Positions 46,159 to 58,272 of a stretch of 64,000 nt of DNA are shown in pieces. This stretch comes from Sphagnum magellanicum (taxonomy: Eukaryota > Streptophyta > Sphagnopsida > Sphagnales > Sphagnaceae): the NCBI GenBank assembly GCA_021904315.1, contig CM038919.1, positions 21,865,666 to 21,929,665 on the forward strand, in the 5' to 3' direction. The notes below the pieces were generated by a model. The model did no database searches, had not been told where the DNA came from, and saw only the letters and a list, made by a program, of their open reading frames with translations. Made by a program: the position numbers and the translations under genes. Position 1 is the stretch's first letter; every line of letters starts with the position of its first letter.

Positions 46159-49100
46159 TTTGGTATTAAAGCAAAAACTTGATATGATGAGCACAAAGAT
46201 GGGAGAAAAAATAGTGGTCAGGTCCCTTGTCATGAAGTGTTCATGCTAGACCAAGGCAAAAATGGAAGTGGTCAAAGCGGAAAAGGTTCGCAAGGCTAAG
46301 AAGTTGGCCAAGCTAACGATGGCAACCAAACTAGGTTCTGTCAAGAAGCTTCCTAGGACACCAAAAGGTGAAAAGGAAGAGACTTCCAAGCCTTTTAACC
46401 TTAAAAACGGGGAAAGAGGGGCATCAACGAAAAAGGAGTCTTCCAAGGGGGAAACCTCCAAAGACAATGTCTAAATGGTGGAACAACTTAGATCCACCTC
46501 TGACTCCTTGGAATTGAGTGAAAAAGAAAAGGAAAACCTAGAGGTTGTCAACATTCCAAAAAAGCCAATTAAGGTTTTGAAGCAAACAAAAGAATCCAAA
46601 ACAACCCAAAAGGCTTTGAGGTTCAAGAAGTTCAAGTAGCAACACAAGCCCGAGAAACGAAGTTGCAACTTGAGGCTAAAAAGATCCTTCAAGCTGTAAG
46701 ATAAATGACTTGGTTAGAATTGGAAGTGGAATGGGCCAAGTTTAAAGCCCAACAAGTTGAAGAAGGTCCTATGTTTTCCATGAATGCCATGGATGAGACC
46801 ATAAAGGTGTTACAAGACCTTATGGTTAGCGAGAGGGAGATCAACATGCAATTATCCTTGGAGCTAAAGGAGGCTCATAAGGAGAAGGGGGTTGGGCCAA
46901 GCGGGGAAGCTGCAAAAGCTATGAAGACCCAAATGCCAGATCTTTTCACAGGAAAGGATACCAAGGCAAAAAAAGGTCAAGCAGTGGGCACTCCAAATGA
47001 AGACCTATTTTGAGTCCCAAAAATCAACATGGATGTGGATTGACTTAGGTTGGCATGATCTTTTTTAAGAGACCATGCCTTAAAGTGGTGGATGACCAGA
47101 AGGATGTCAAGCCAAACCTAATAGGGAATTTGCCTTGAAGTGCGTTCAAGGTTAAATTGAACGAAAGGTTTACCCCTCACAACTAGATCTTCAAAGGTGG
47201 TCAAAAACTCTTGAGCTAATTCCAATTCGATGGACCTACAGCAATGGGAAAGTGTGTCCAAACCTTTGCGTCCTTGTTAAGCTTCATTCCAATGAAGGAA
47301 GAATACACGCAAAAGGTGGCCTTCCTACATGGCTTGTAGCCTTGGGCTTGCAACACCATTTTGCAAAGGAGTGAGGTCCTTGCAACGTGCCAAGAAATGA
47401 TGAAAGTTGCAAAATGCATGAAAGATGACTCCATGCACAAGAAGGCGGGAATGCCACTAGTTATGCAACTCACCATGAAGGTGAGTATCGAAAGTGTAGC
47501 ACAAACTGCAAGTGGCCCAAAAAAAGGCTAAAAGAAGTGGGATAAAACCCACCTAAAGACAAAGGAACTATAACGAAAAAGAAGCGACAAGATGATGCCA
47601 AAGTTCAATGTTTCAATTGGGATGAGTTAGGGCATTTTGCCAAGGACTATGAAAAGGAGCCACGCACTCATTTGTGAGCCCAAGTGCAGTAACATGATTT
47701 TGATGGGTGGCCACAAAGGTGGCCAAACCCATCAAGGTCCACTTAGCACAAGCAACCACAACACCAACAAAGCAAGGTGGAGTTGGGGGCCATTTTGGAA
47801 TGCGACAAGGCAAAGTTTATAGAAAACTTCACGATTTGTGCCTTAGATGGCATCAAGACCATCTTAGGGAACACCTTTCTAGATGTTTACTGTGTACATA
47901 TTTTGAGAAGCGGTTTTAAATTAAGAATCATTGTTAGGTTAGCAAATAGGTTTGTTGGTTTAAAAGTTGAATACCAAGATAATTTAACTAAGGTAAGTAG
48001 GTAAGAAAGAATTGCAGGAGATTTCATTTTCAATTCTTATGTGTTTGGATGAATTTAGTGTTAAATCTAAAGCCAAAGGGGCTAAGTTTTGGCTTACTTG
48101 TATTTCCAAAACAATTAATAAATTTTTGGATGTCCTAACGAACGGGCTCCCTAAACATCTACCTCTTTTTCACAGTGTGAAACATAAAATCAAGGCGGTG
48201 CCTAAGTTGGCACCACTTTCTAAGTGACCCTACCGACTTAATAAAAAAAAGCTATTCAAGGCTCAAATAAATGATTTAATGAAATAGGGATACATTAGGT
48301 CGAACAAATCACCTTATGGTTCACTTGTTTTGTTTATGGATAAAAAGAACGGAAAATTATGCATGTGCATAAATCATCGTGCCTTGAACAAAATCACCAT
48401 TAGAAACAATTACCCCTTGCCTTAAATCAATGATTTCTTTGATTGTTTAAATGGGGTTTCTTATTTTAGCCGTATCAACTTAAAGTTGGGGTATTATCAA
48501 ATTTGCATGGAAGATGCAAATGTGGAAAAGACACCCATGAGGACAAGGTATGACTCTTACAAATTTTTAGTCATGTCATTTGGGCTCTGTAACACCCCAT
48601 CAATTTTCACAACCTTGATCAACTCGATTTTCCACAAAAAGTTAGATGAATTCATAATCATTTATATATATGACATCTTGGTGTATTCCAACTTCGCGGA
48701 AGAGCATGTGACACATCTAAAATTTGTGTTACAAAAGTTCAAAGAAAACAAATTATAAGCCAATTGGGCAAAAAGCGAGTTTGCAAGTCCAAAAATGGAC
48801 TTTTTGGGACATGTGTTGTCCCAAAAAGGGATGAGGCTTGACCCAAGGAAAATTGAATCAATTAAGGAATGGTAAAGTTTGATTTTGGTGAAAGGGGTTA
48901 GATTGTTCTTAGGATTGGCTAATTTTTACATGAAGTTCATAAAGGATTTCTTTGCATTGGCAAAATTGTTCACCAATTTCTTGAAGAAAAAGGGTTTGTT
49001 CAAGTGGAAGGATAAACAACAAAATGTGTTCAACTTCTTGAAGGGGAAGTTGTCATCAGCGGTAGTGCTATGATTCTTGGATTTTGCAAAGCCTTTTGAA

Positions 49101-51763
49101 GTGCACACGAATGTAAGTGGTTCTGTGATAGGCAGGGTCTTAATGTAAAAAGGACACCCAATTGCTTTTGAAAGTAAAAAGTTGGCAAGGGCTTAGTTAA
49201 AATGGCCAACTCATGAAAAGGAGTTGTTTACGGTGGTGAGTTGCTTGAAGGCATGACATCATTACTTGGAATCTCATAAAACCAAAGTCTTTACGAATAA
49301 CATATCCTTGAGATATTTTGAAACCCAACCAAGGGCCACGGCAAAACAATTACAGTGGCATGATACCTTGGCCCTTATGGACATTGAATTGATCCATAAG
49401 CTTGGCAAAGATAATGTAGTGTTAAATGTGTTAAGTCGCAAAGAAAAATACCAAGGGGAGATGTCATGGGAGAGTACCCAAATTTTTCGAGCCATGTTCG
49501 TAAAAAAAAAAGATATAAAAAGAAAGATTTGAAAAGCATATGTGGAAGATTGCTTGGCGCAAAGTTATTTTAATGACTTGCACGAAAAAAAAAGGTGAAA
49601 ATGATCACCTTTTTAGACGGATTGCTAAGATGGAAATAAGCACGAGTTTATGTGCTAGAGGGAAAATTGCGTATGAAGGTTATGTAAAAAGTGCATGACA
49701 TGCCCATGGTGGGACACTGTGGTGAAAAAACAACAAGGGAGTTGTTGGGGAAGACTTTCTTTATTAGCCTAAGATGAAAGAAGACATAGATCATTATGTT
49801 TGCATGTGCATAAAGTGCCAAAGTACCAAATCAATACATAAGAAGAAATTCGGGCTATATAGGCCCTTCCCAATCCCATTAAGTCCATTTGAGAATGTTT
49901 CAATGGATTGTATGACATCTCCTGGAATTAGAGGGGATGGATGCCATCTTTGTGGTGGTAAACAAATTTTCAAAATTAGCAAAGTTTACACGGCCCCAAA
50001 TAAACACCACATGGTGGGGATGGCAAAATTATTTTTTGACATGTGGGTCCAACATAATTGGATGTTGGAGGTCATAGTGAGTGATTGGGATGTGAAATTT
50101 ATGTCGGAATTTTGGATGTTGTTAATGAAAAAGGCGAATCGAAGCAAAAATTTTGCATCGATTTCCATTTGCAAATTGATGGCCAAACAAAAAAAATGAA
50201 CGAGATATTGAATCAATATCTTCATAATTATATCATTGGTGATCATAAGGATTGAGGTGACCATTTGGGTTTGGTGAAGTTTTGTTACAACTCCACAAAA
50301 CACTTGGCCACCAAAACGAACCCTTTTGAATTGGTCCTAGGAGTTGAAGTGTAACAACCCATGGATTTAGCCATTCCTAGAACAAGAAACACTCATTGTG
50401 AAGGCGACAAGGAGGCCAAAAAGATGGCCAAGGAACATAAAGAGAGTAAAGCAAATGCCATTAAACTTTAAAAAAAGGCACATGCAAGTTATGATAAACA
50501 AACCAACAAGTCATGAAAGCACATAGAATTAGAGGTGGGGACTTAGTGTGGTTAAACATAAAAGATTTTAAGATGCATGAAACCTCATTCCAAAGTATGT
50601 AGGCCTTTATAAGATCATTTACAAAACCCACCCCAATGTGTGCATTTTGTAGCTCCCAATGACGTTGGTAGCCCATTTGACCTTCCATGTGTCCAAGTTG
50701 AAGCCAATTCATGAGGACAAGAAAAGGAAGGACCAAAAATAGGCTTATCACCTAGGATTTGGCTTCATTGAACATAAATTTGCAAAAGAAGTGGAAGCCA
50801 TCCTAGTTGGAGGACAACCAGGTGAATTGGCAAGCAATACTTAGTCAAATGGAAAGGATGTCACTCAAAAGAATCATAGTGGGTGAAGCTCGTTCATTTA
50901 GACCATTTACCAAAAATGGTTGAAAAATTTGAACGGGAGTGTGGCCACAAGATGGGCAATAGGAACGCATATAAAGATAAATCCGATACATTAACATAAC
51001 ATTGATGAGGACATCAACCTTTAAAAGTAGGAAGGTGAAAGAAAAACCTAAAAGAATGGATGTATATCTAAACTAAATTTAAAGCAAAACGACAATTAAT
51101 TTGAGGTCAAGATATATGAAATAAAATAGACCATGGAAAAAGTAAGTGAGGGCTAAATTAAAGTGATGATAACCAATGAAAATGGATTTAAAGAGTTGAA
51201 CTCAAAAGAAAAACTTCTAAAGGTTCAATTAGGCAAAATTGTGATAGTGATGCACACGCATTAAATGAGATGCCCCGAATTGAAAATAAACTTGTGGGGG
51301 TGAGGTTTTTAGTGCATGGAATGATGAACCATATCCTTTTAAGGCAGAAGGGGTTTGGCTTGGGTAAGCCCAAGTTGGCATTATTTGTTGGTGTGTTTTA
51401 TAGTCATACCCTGACATGGTTGCTTAAGGTCATCGAGAGAAAAGGCCTAGGCATGAGACTTAACCTTCATGTGTTTTTGAAGGGGGCCCAAATAAAGGGG
51501 TTGTCGATTGGCAAAAAAACAAGCCCAAGAGGGGTTTATGGTGCTATTTAGGTGACCGACACATAAATGGATAAGAAAATTGTTTAAGATTCCTCTTGCA
51601 TCTAAAAGGGTGGAGCTTGGGATGCAAATGGTATTTAAGTTGAGAATTAGCTACTCTCTTAAAGGCTTGAGGTAAAAGGGTGGCAAAAGGGGTGGCTTGC
51701 CATGACAAGGCAACATGTTAATTATGTATATGAAAACATAGACCTCTCGAAGGTGGGGGTGAA

Positions 51764-52479
51764 TGACATGCCCTTCCACTTAAGAAGTGTTTTAAGCAAA
51801 TGTGAGCCTCATATCAAGACCACCTTAATGGGGCACTAAGGCGATATGATAGTTAGGCCATAAATGGCTTTGTGAGGTTCAACTCCCCTAGGTGTTGGGA
51901 TATGTTCGGACCTTGGGGTCCAGATGGGCTAAGGCAAGAGTTGGGGCTCTCACTGGGCAAAGAAAACGATTGGGGGTTGTTTTTAGGATTATAGTGCGAG
52001 GCACTATCCCCTTAAAACTTTCAATGAACAATTAAGTGTTGTCCTAGGTCATCCAAGGGGGCGAACCCGCTAAAATGCTTTGGATGATTAGGAGTTGTCC
52101 CTTTAAAGCTTTGAGGTCGGTAAGAGAGGGTTGGCCCTAAGATGACTCATGTTGTCTCAATTTAAGTCCTTGGGACCAACTTTGGGAGTTGATCTGGAAG
52201 GCCCTTGAGTTAGCCTGGGCTTGATTTGGCTCATGGCCATGTGGACCGACTTTGGGAGTTCAACCCGGGTTGACTCCAAGTTAGACTTAAACTTAGCCTC
52301 AAATGCAGGGCCTAGCAAGTTTAAATAGCGAGTCTAAGTCCGTCCTAAGTGATCAAGACTTTGGGATTAACCAAGTGTGTTGTGGGGTGTGTAGGTAGCT
52401 AGGAGCTAAAGAAATTAACATGAAAAAAACTTGACAAGGCATAAGGAACACAATGCGACAAGCGAGAAAAGGTGTGTCA
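51764..52479 (+). repeat. Right LTR of the Ty3/Gypsy fossil
   Basis: 716 bases with the same ends as the left LTR. A purine-rich tract (aaggtgggggtgaa) lies immediately before it. Confidence 0.9.
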
Positions 52480-52767
52480 ATAAGCCTCACTATATGTGTT
52501 GCCTTCTCACCTAATGCAATTTGATAACACATTTAGTCATTTGGAATTAGCTTCACAATTCCAAATGAATTATCTTTTCCTTGTGTAAATAGTTTGTTGA
52601 TTAGCTCACCAATCACTCCTGCATGAAGGTACTCATTTGGTTTATTTGACAAGCATTGGATCATGCTTGTAGTTCCATCCCATCTTCCATTGCACAGTAG
52701 GCACATGTCTCTGACTTGTCAAAAGAACAATAGAAGTGTCTTAACAGCTTCTCCATTCTTTTTTTTC
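52480..52767. other. Intergenic DNA, no gene
   Basis: Right flank of the LTR element; nothing recognised. Confidence 0.5.
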
Positions 52768-52870
52768 AAATTTGTGAGGTAGGTGGATCTGGCTATCATC
52801 ATCATCCACAAGAGGACTTAGCCAAATTTTGCTTACAGGTCAGGTCAGAAATGAAAGTAGAAGAGTTAAG
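52768..52870 (+). repeat. Dispersed repeat with 'aagaggacttagccaaattt', copy 1
   Basis: Matches the reverse complement of 60185-60285: both contain 'gaggtaggtgg' or 'gaagtaggtgg', 'aagaggacttagccaaattt' and 'ggtcag'. Shorter relatives ('ttagccaaattttg', 'tagccaaatctggct') occur near 54548 and 59737. Confidence 0.75.
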
Positions 52871-53152
52871 GAATCATGCTATATTTTTGCAACATTGGGC
52901 CATTTTTTTTTTCCAGAAATTGCCTTTGAACATGTTGCAAGGGCCCTAGTTTTTGTCCCCAGGTTGTGAGATTTCTCCTACAAAAGAATCACTAAAATGG
53001 TTTTCAGTATGAAAGCATTATTTTGCCACCTAATTAGTAATTGGTGTTGAGTCTACTTCAGACTCCTAGTAACAAACAGAAGTTCGGAAATTTGGCATGG
53101 GCCTTCATCTGTCATAGGTACCCCCTTCCTTCATAAAATACACTAAAAGCAA
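52871..53152. other. Intergenic DNA, no gene
   Basis: Nothing recognised. Confidence 0.45.
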
Positions 53153-53412
53153 ATTTGTGCTTGACTAAATGCTTTAAAAAGTTGCCCAAAAAAAAACACT
53201 TTACTACATGCTTAAAAAACACCCAATAACTATTTGTGCCTGACTAAATGCTTTATAAAGCTGCAAAAAATTATATATAATTTACTACATGCTGAAAAGA
53301 AACCCAATAACAATTTGTGCTTAACTAAATGCTTTAAAAAGCTGCAAAAAAAATTTATACTTTACTACATGCTTAAAAAGACCCAATATCAATTTGTGCT
53401 TGACTAATGCTT
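53153..53412 (+). repeat. Tandem repeat, three copies of about 80 bp plus a partial
   Basis: Copies start with 'atttgtgc(t/c)t(g/a)actaaatgc' at 53153, 53232 and 53313, with a partial at 53392. Each contains 'tttactacatgct' and 'acccaata'. They differ moderately, mostly in A-run lengths. Confidence 0.92.
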
Positions 53413-54271
53413 TCACCGTGCATGAGTCAACAAAGAGGTGATTCTAATGTTCTAGTGAAATGACGATAACATCTTACCTTTGACATGCTGGAAAAGAAAG
53501 AACCAAAAGAGCACAGATTGTAATTAGTTTCCCCGCAACACTAGCAATTGTTACAGGTACATACTTGCTCAACAACTTCTCTTTTCTTGAAATTATTCTA
53601 AACCCTAAAACCTTAAACCCTTTTTTTTTTGGGCCCATATGAGGAGGGATTTGATTTTTCCTGGTTTCACCCCAATCCATGCCTTTGACATGAAATATCT
53701 GTTAGAAATTTCAAAAAAGAAAAGAATAAACCTAGGCACAAAACAATAAGGAAGAGGAGGAGGAGGGTATATGAAGTTGGATGGTTTACAAAGACTTCAA
53801 CTATAACATCAAAAGAATAAATCAAAATAATAAATAATAAAATAAAATAAAGAAAATGATGATGTATCATGTTAGGTGTTGAAGAAGCCTACTAGTAGTA
53901 GTCCACAAGATAAGGATAAATGAAAGACCATAGCCACATGCATATAGATAGGGATACAAGTGAACAAGATCTTTGTGATCCTGATCTGGTTTGGCTGTTT
54001 ATTGGAGTGACAGCGTCAGGAAAATAAATTAAAAAATTGAAAAAAATTGTTTGGTACACAAGGCTTTAACTCACCATTTTCTTTTTGGTAAAAAACAAAA
54101 ATATAACAACAAGAACAAGTAGCAGAGTAATCCCCAAGTTTCTTCACGCTATGTACTACTCTTCTCTCACTTGGGCTTTTGTCAGCACACCCAAGTTCCA
54201 CAGTCTTACCGGGTCATGGATGTGCTTTCCTGTGTTGCATTTTTACAACACTACTACTACTATGACCGTAC
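53413..54271. other. Intergenic DNA, no gene
   Basis: Short open frames only. AAATAA-rich stretch at 53820-53855. Confidence 0.5.
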
Positions 54272-54298
54272 TCTCTTGAAGGAGCTTCCTTCAAGAGA
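54272..54298. repeat. Perfect 12-bp stem hairpin
   Basis: TCTCTTGAAGGA (54272-54283) pairs with TCCTTCAAGAGA (54287-54298) around a 3-base loop. It lies 16 bases before the 53-bp tandem repeat. Confidence 0.85.
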
Positions 54299-54313
54299 CT
54301 GAAAGCACTCCGT

Positions 54314-54472
54314 GAAATTTCCTAATGTGTTGTTTGGAGGGCACCGTCTTCATACACATGGATCACGAAATTTCCTAATGTATTGTTTGGAGGGCACCGT
54401 CTTCATACATATGGATCACGAAATTTCCTAATGTATTGTTTGGAGGGCACCCTCTTTATACTCATGGATCAC
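54314..54472 (+). repeat. Tandem repeat, three 53-bp copies
   Basis: Copies start with 'gaaatttcctaatgt(g/a)ttg' at 54314, 54367 and 54420. Each ends 'catggatcac' or close to it. They are nearly identical. Confidence 0.95.
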
Positions 54473-55706
54473 AAGGCATCTTATTATGCTTACAATGCTT
54501 CATTTTTTTAGGAATATTTTTATGCAGCCAAAGTGGCTTTCCATCCATAGGAAGATTTAGCCAAATTTTGAAATATTAAAAAAACCCAGCACCAGCAGTT
54601 CTTTTAAAATTCAAATAATGGCATAACACTGGTTTGAACACCTTTTGCTTCTTGACCCTGAAATCCTTCCTATTTGGTTCTTTTCCAACTCAGACTTCGT
54701 CTCTTGTTGTCATTGGCCAACAACAGAGCTTGCCTGACAACAAGCTCACAGAACCAATTGTGTTCAGCTCAAGCTTAAAACCTTCAAGATGGGTGGAATT
54801 TATGGCAACTGATTTAAAGTAAACATGTGCCATTGACTGATTGTGAAGGGTGATCATTCTCATCAATTTTGTGACATAAAACTTAATACTATTATTCCAA
54901 ACTTCTGTTCAAAGAATTGAATAACAAAGTGCCCCTTCTCACTTGCACTCCACCTCCCTAGGAAATGGAGCTTGAAAATGCTTTTGCAAAATGGCAAGTT
55001 GCAAATGAATTCAGAATCTCTATAGGACTTGAATTCTAAGTTGAAAGCTACAAAGTTTTTGAAAGAAAAAAATGTACGATTGATGGGTAGTGTAGGAGAA
55101 CATTTTTTTATTGGCCTTGCCTACCAAGGCAAGAATATTGTGTTTAGATCCATTATAGATAATAGTAGCTTGAGGGATTTTGACCCCTAGATAATAGGTC
55201 TATTTTTATATGAGGATTTTTGAAAGATGATATTTTGGCTCATGTTGAAACTTGAGATTAGTTATAATATCTTGAAGGATTTTGGTTTCTTTTAGAGGAT
55301 TTTTTGAAGATTATATTTTGGCATGGTGAAATATTTGAGTTTCCATAATTCTTCTTTTGCCTTAAGATACTTTTTAATGTAAATGGCAAGGCCACAGTGT
55401 GACACACCCCTTGTTTTCTTTGTCACTGGATAGACAATAATTTATTTATACAATATGGTAGCCAGGAATAGTAATATTCATGCTAGATGGGAATGTAGAT
55501 GTAGCCTAGAAGTATAGTAACTAACAACAAAAAAGTCCTTGAAGAAGAAAGGGTACACTGGGAAAGAATATTTTGATGAAAGGGTTTATTGAGTCAGTTT
55601 GAATTGTTTAATAAGAAGTGTGGAAATTGACGCACCATCACAGACCATGCTGTAAAAGTTGACTTATTAGGGGCATCATCTGAACATAGACATGCACACT
55701 TTTAAT
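54473..55706. other. Intergenic DNA with one diverged internal duplication
   Basis: 55160-55260 and 55265-55350 share 'gaggattttt(t)gaa(a)gat(g/t)atattttggc' and 'tgaaa...ttgag'. No gene. Confidence 0.45.
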
Positions 55707-55742
55707 TGTGTGTGTGTGTGTGCGCGCGTGCATGCATATACA
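55707..55742 (+). repeat. Alternating purine-pyrimidine tract (TG)n(CG)n
   Basis: About 36 bases of unbroken alternation: tgtgtgtg, then gcgcgcgtg, then catgcatata. Such DNA can adopt the Z form. Confidence 0.85.
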
Positions 55743-57175
55743 TGAGCACATCAATAATAATTTTTTAAAATACAAAAAAGTGTCCTAAGGTTCCATCTAT
55801 AGACAAACCGATAGGGTTACATTGTAACAAAAGTAAGTCATGCAAGTATCAAACTGGCATCAGAAAGATGAACAACAAGTGTTTCTGGGTATTAGTTTTA
55901 CTTGTTGGGCAAACTTGAATAAACACGGTAGCTAGTTTGGTCAGCTTGAAGAATTGCAATCTGGCTGCTGCTCGGCAAGAGAGTGATGCAGTGATCAATG
56001 TAGTGATCTAGCCTATTGGGAAAGGGAAAGGAAAGAAAAGAGAGAAAAAAGGAAAAGAATTGCTAACTCTACTGGGGATTGGGTGTGAGAGAGGGGTCCC
56101 AAGGCATGTTGCCTTTGGATCGAACCTAAAGCAACAACAATACTGAGAATATTTGTGATGTTTGAAATCATGTCAATGACAGCTTATGTTTACTCATCAT
56201 GATGTTACGAATACTTTTTTATTATGTTAATGGCAATGTTTTTGTTGTTTGATAATGTTTAGATAATTTTCTATTTAACAATGTTTACGCAACATGATAT
56301 CATAATGTTATGACAATTTTTGTGTTTGTGTCTACTCTTAATGTTTTGACAACTTGTGAAATCACTTGGGCTCTGCACTGCTTCCAATCATGATTAAATG
56401 ATAAATAAAAAGAGAGGCCTAATTAGTAATTGATATCATTGGGTATGCCTAAGTTCACATACCAAAAGCATTAAATTAGGTTCAGACATGAAGGCAACGT
56501 GTATTTACCAATAAGGAAAGGCAGCAGACGCTTAAAATCGCACCTAGTAGCAACAATAATTGCTTGTGCTGCTTTTAATGCAACTATTGCCACAAGCTCT
56601 ACATCTGATAGAACTGTATCTTGTGGAGCTTCAACATCAAAGTCCCTTCAAAATACTGCCAAAATAGGGCAGAACTTCAGACATATCAGGGCAGAATAGA
56701 ATGCTAAACAAATGTTCAACAACAACCAGTAAAACTAGAGACAATTCTGGTCGGTACCATCTCCTCGCTTTGACAAGTTGTTTCCTCATCACAAGAGGAC
56801 AGAAACCCATGAAATGTAGGACATACTAAGAACCAGAGTTTGGAACTTTTAAGGCACTGCTACTGAGAGAGACGTTCTACAAGAATTTGAGGTCACATAC
56901 TGTCTTCAGCTATCAAAACTCCGTTCACAAGGATGGGAAGCCTTATGACATTAAAGTTATCTGTAAAGTCAGGAAAAGACGACACCAGAACCCCATGTTT
57001 GGTCACCTACGGGATGAGATTTCAAAAAACAGGGGAAACAAGTACAGTGGGCTTCAACGGGGCATGAAACTGAGTTTAGCACCAAATTTGGTGACCAAAA
57101 CAAACCATCATACTCACAAAACCAAAACCTTCACGAGACCAATTTGAAATCCTATCAGAAAGAGAGATTTTCAAT
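55743..57175. other. Intergenic DNA, no confident gene
   Basis: 56215-56350 repeats 'aatgtt' with 'gacaa' irregularly. 56499-56699 (+) is open for about 60 codons with a hydrophobic piece (HLVATIIACAAFNATIA) slightly like the membrane part of ankyrin/PGG proteins, but there is no ATG-to-stop gene context. Confidence 0.4.
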
Positions 57176-57334
57176 TCTATTCAACACCATCTGTATACCT
57201 ATTAATACACTAATAGACAAAAATACACATCTGCCACTGCTTGATGCAGGGTAATTCATTGCTCCAAGGGCCCTGTCTTTATACAGACAAGGGTTATAAT
57301 GTTAGTGTATTAATATACAGAGGGTGTTGAATAG
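57176..57334. repeat. Inverted repeat formed by two fragments of the dispersed repeat
   Basis: 'ctattcaacaccatctgtata' (from 57177) is inverted at 57301-57334. Both are the segment found around the MITE target in copies A and B. One fragment lies in each orientation, separated by about 87 bases. Confidence 0.75.
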
Positions 57335-57655
57335 GCTTATGTGTAGGTGTGCAAAAAAAATGTTATGATCAATGAAATTGCTGGATTTGGTATTCTGAAC
57401 TTGTTTTTCTTAGTTATCTTCAGTGAACTAACATTTAACTGTGTAATAGGGTTTCATAGATTTGTGTGAATTTTACAGAACAAAAGAAAATGTTATGAAA
57501 GGACCACTTTTTCCAATGTTCAGCAGAGTAGGGTTATGTGTAAGCTTGAATTTTTTTCCTTTTCAGGCTATTGAGGTCGCTGGATTTGGTGGTCTGAATT
57601 TGTTTTCTTGATTATTTGGAGTGAACTACCAGTCAATGTGTAACTGGTATTTACA
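57260..57655 (-). repeat. Dispersed repeat, copy C, with a second partial copy
   Basis: Reverse-strand match to 8842-9367 and 60303-60580, running to about 57535 ('gttatgtgtaa'). A partial second copy follows at 57570-57655 ('gctggatttggtggtctgaa' against 'gctggatttggtattctgaa'). It lacks the MITE: the target reads 'tatattaatacacta' in family orientation. Confidence 0.75.
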
Positions 57656-57712
57656 GACAAGGTTCTAGCACAGGATTTGTGCATTTTGTTAGAAGTAATG
57701 CCCTTGCCTCCA

Positions 57713-57972
57713 CCTCAAGCAGGGGCTTATTTAAGGTAGGCGCTCTTGGGGGAGTCAGGGACGTACTAGTTTTCAGGGTGTGGTGAACTACCACTGACTC
57801 TTTTCTCAGGCAATGCGAGTAACTCGATTCTTTGCAGGCCGTCCATAAAATCTCGATTCTCGCTCTGCTGTCCATCGGTATAGTTTGCAGCCTAGCACCT
57901 GTTGACAATTTGGCAGCTAGTGAGTTAGCCGTCCCTCTGGTGACGTCAAAACTCAGGACTTTTATATCCCAC
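57713..57972. promoter_or_regulatory. First copy of a duplicated promoter-like block
   Basis: A 260-bp block that is about 92 percent identical by eye to 58025-58272. It contains TGACGTCA (57941-57948), the palindromic bZIP site, then 'cttttatatccc', TATA-like, about 20 bases later. The minus strand is open for about 107 codons here, but the second copy is not open, which argues against coding. No gene was found downstream. Confidence 0.5.
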
Positions 57973-58024
57973 ATGCAACTCCGTCAGTAGTTTTACAGCA
58001 GTAAATGAATTTGCTAAGTAACTA

Positions 58025-58272
58025 CCTCAAGCAGGCGCTTATTTAAGGAAGGCGCTCAGGGACGTACTAGTTTTCAGGATGTAGTGAACCACCACTGACC
58101 ATTTCTCAAGCAATCCCAGTAACTCGATTCTTTGCAGGCCGTCCGTAAAATCTCGATTCTCGCTCTGCTGTCCATCGGTATAGTTTGCAGCTTAGCACCT
58201 GTTGATAATTTGGCAGCTAGTGAGTTAGCCGTCCCTCCGGTGACGTCAAAACTCAGGACTTTTATATCCCAC
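58025..58272. promoter_or_regulatory. Second copy of the duplicated promoter-like block
   Basis: Same arrangement as the first copy, with TGACGTCA at 58241-58248 and 'cttttatatccc' after it. Differences are mostly small deletions near the left end. Confidence 0.5.

Larger units (their letters stand above)
45396..52479 (+). mobile_element. Ty3/Gypsy LTR retrotransposon fossil, probably a chromovirus, broken
   Basis: Length about 7.1 kb with both LTRs. Left LTR 45396-46158, right LTR 51764-52479, each starting TGACA and ending TGTCA. The primer binding site next to the left LTR resembles initiator-Met tRNA (TTTGGTATTAAAGC). A purine tract precedes the right LTR. Parts in order: gag-like region about 46260-47600, protease and reverse transcriptase about 47650-48760, RNase H about 48900-49470, integrase with zinc-finger part about 49770-50200, and a chromodomain-like remnant about 50790-50950. 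The order reverse transcriptase then integrase defines Ty3/Gypsy. The reading frame is broken many times (more than ten). The LTRs differ by roughly 12-15 percent by eye, so the insertion is old. No clear target duplication remains. Confidence 0.92.

Noticed and set aside
51270-51551. Open frame between pol and the right LTR as an extra gene
   Set aside because: It lies in the non-coding tail of the broken Ty3/Gypsy element and shows no domain.
56499-56699. Ankyrin/PGG-type membrane protein fragment
   Set aside because: Only one weak hydrophobic stretch is similar and there is no ankyrin repeat or splice continuity nearby.
57651-57974. 107-codon minus-strand open frame in the duplicated block as a gene
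   Set aside because: The second copy of the block does not keep the frame or the start codon, which argues against selection for a protein.
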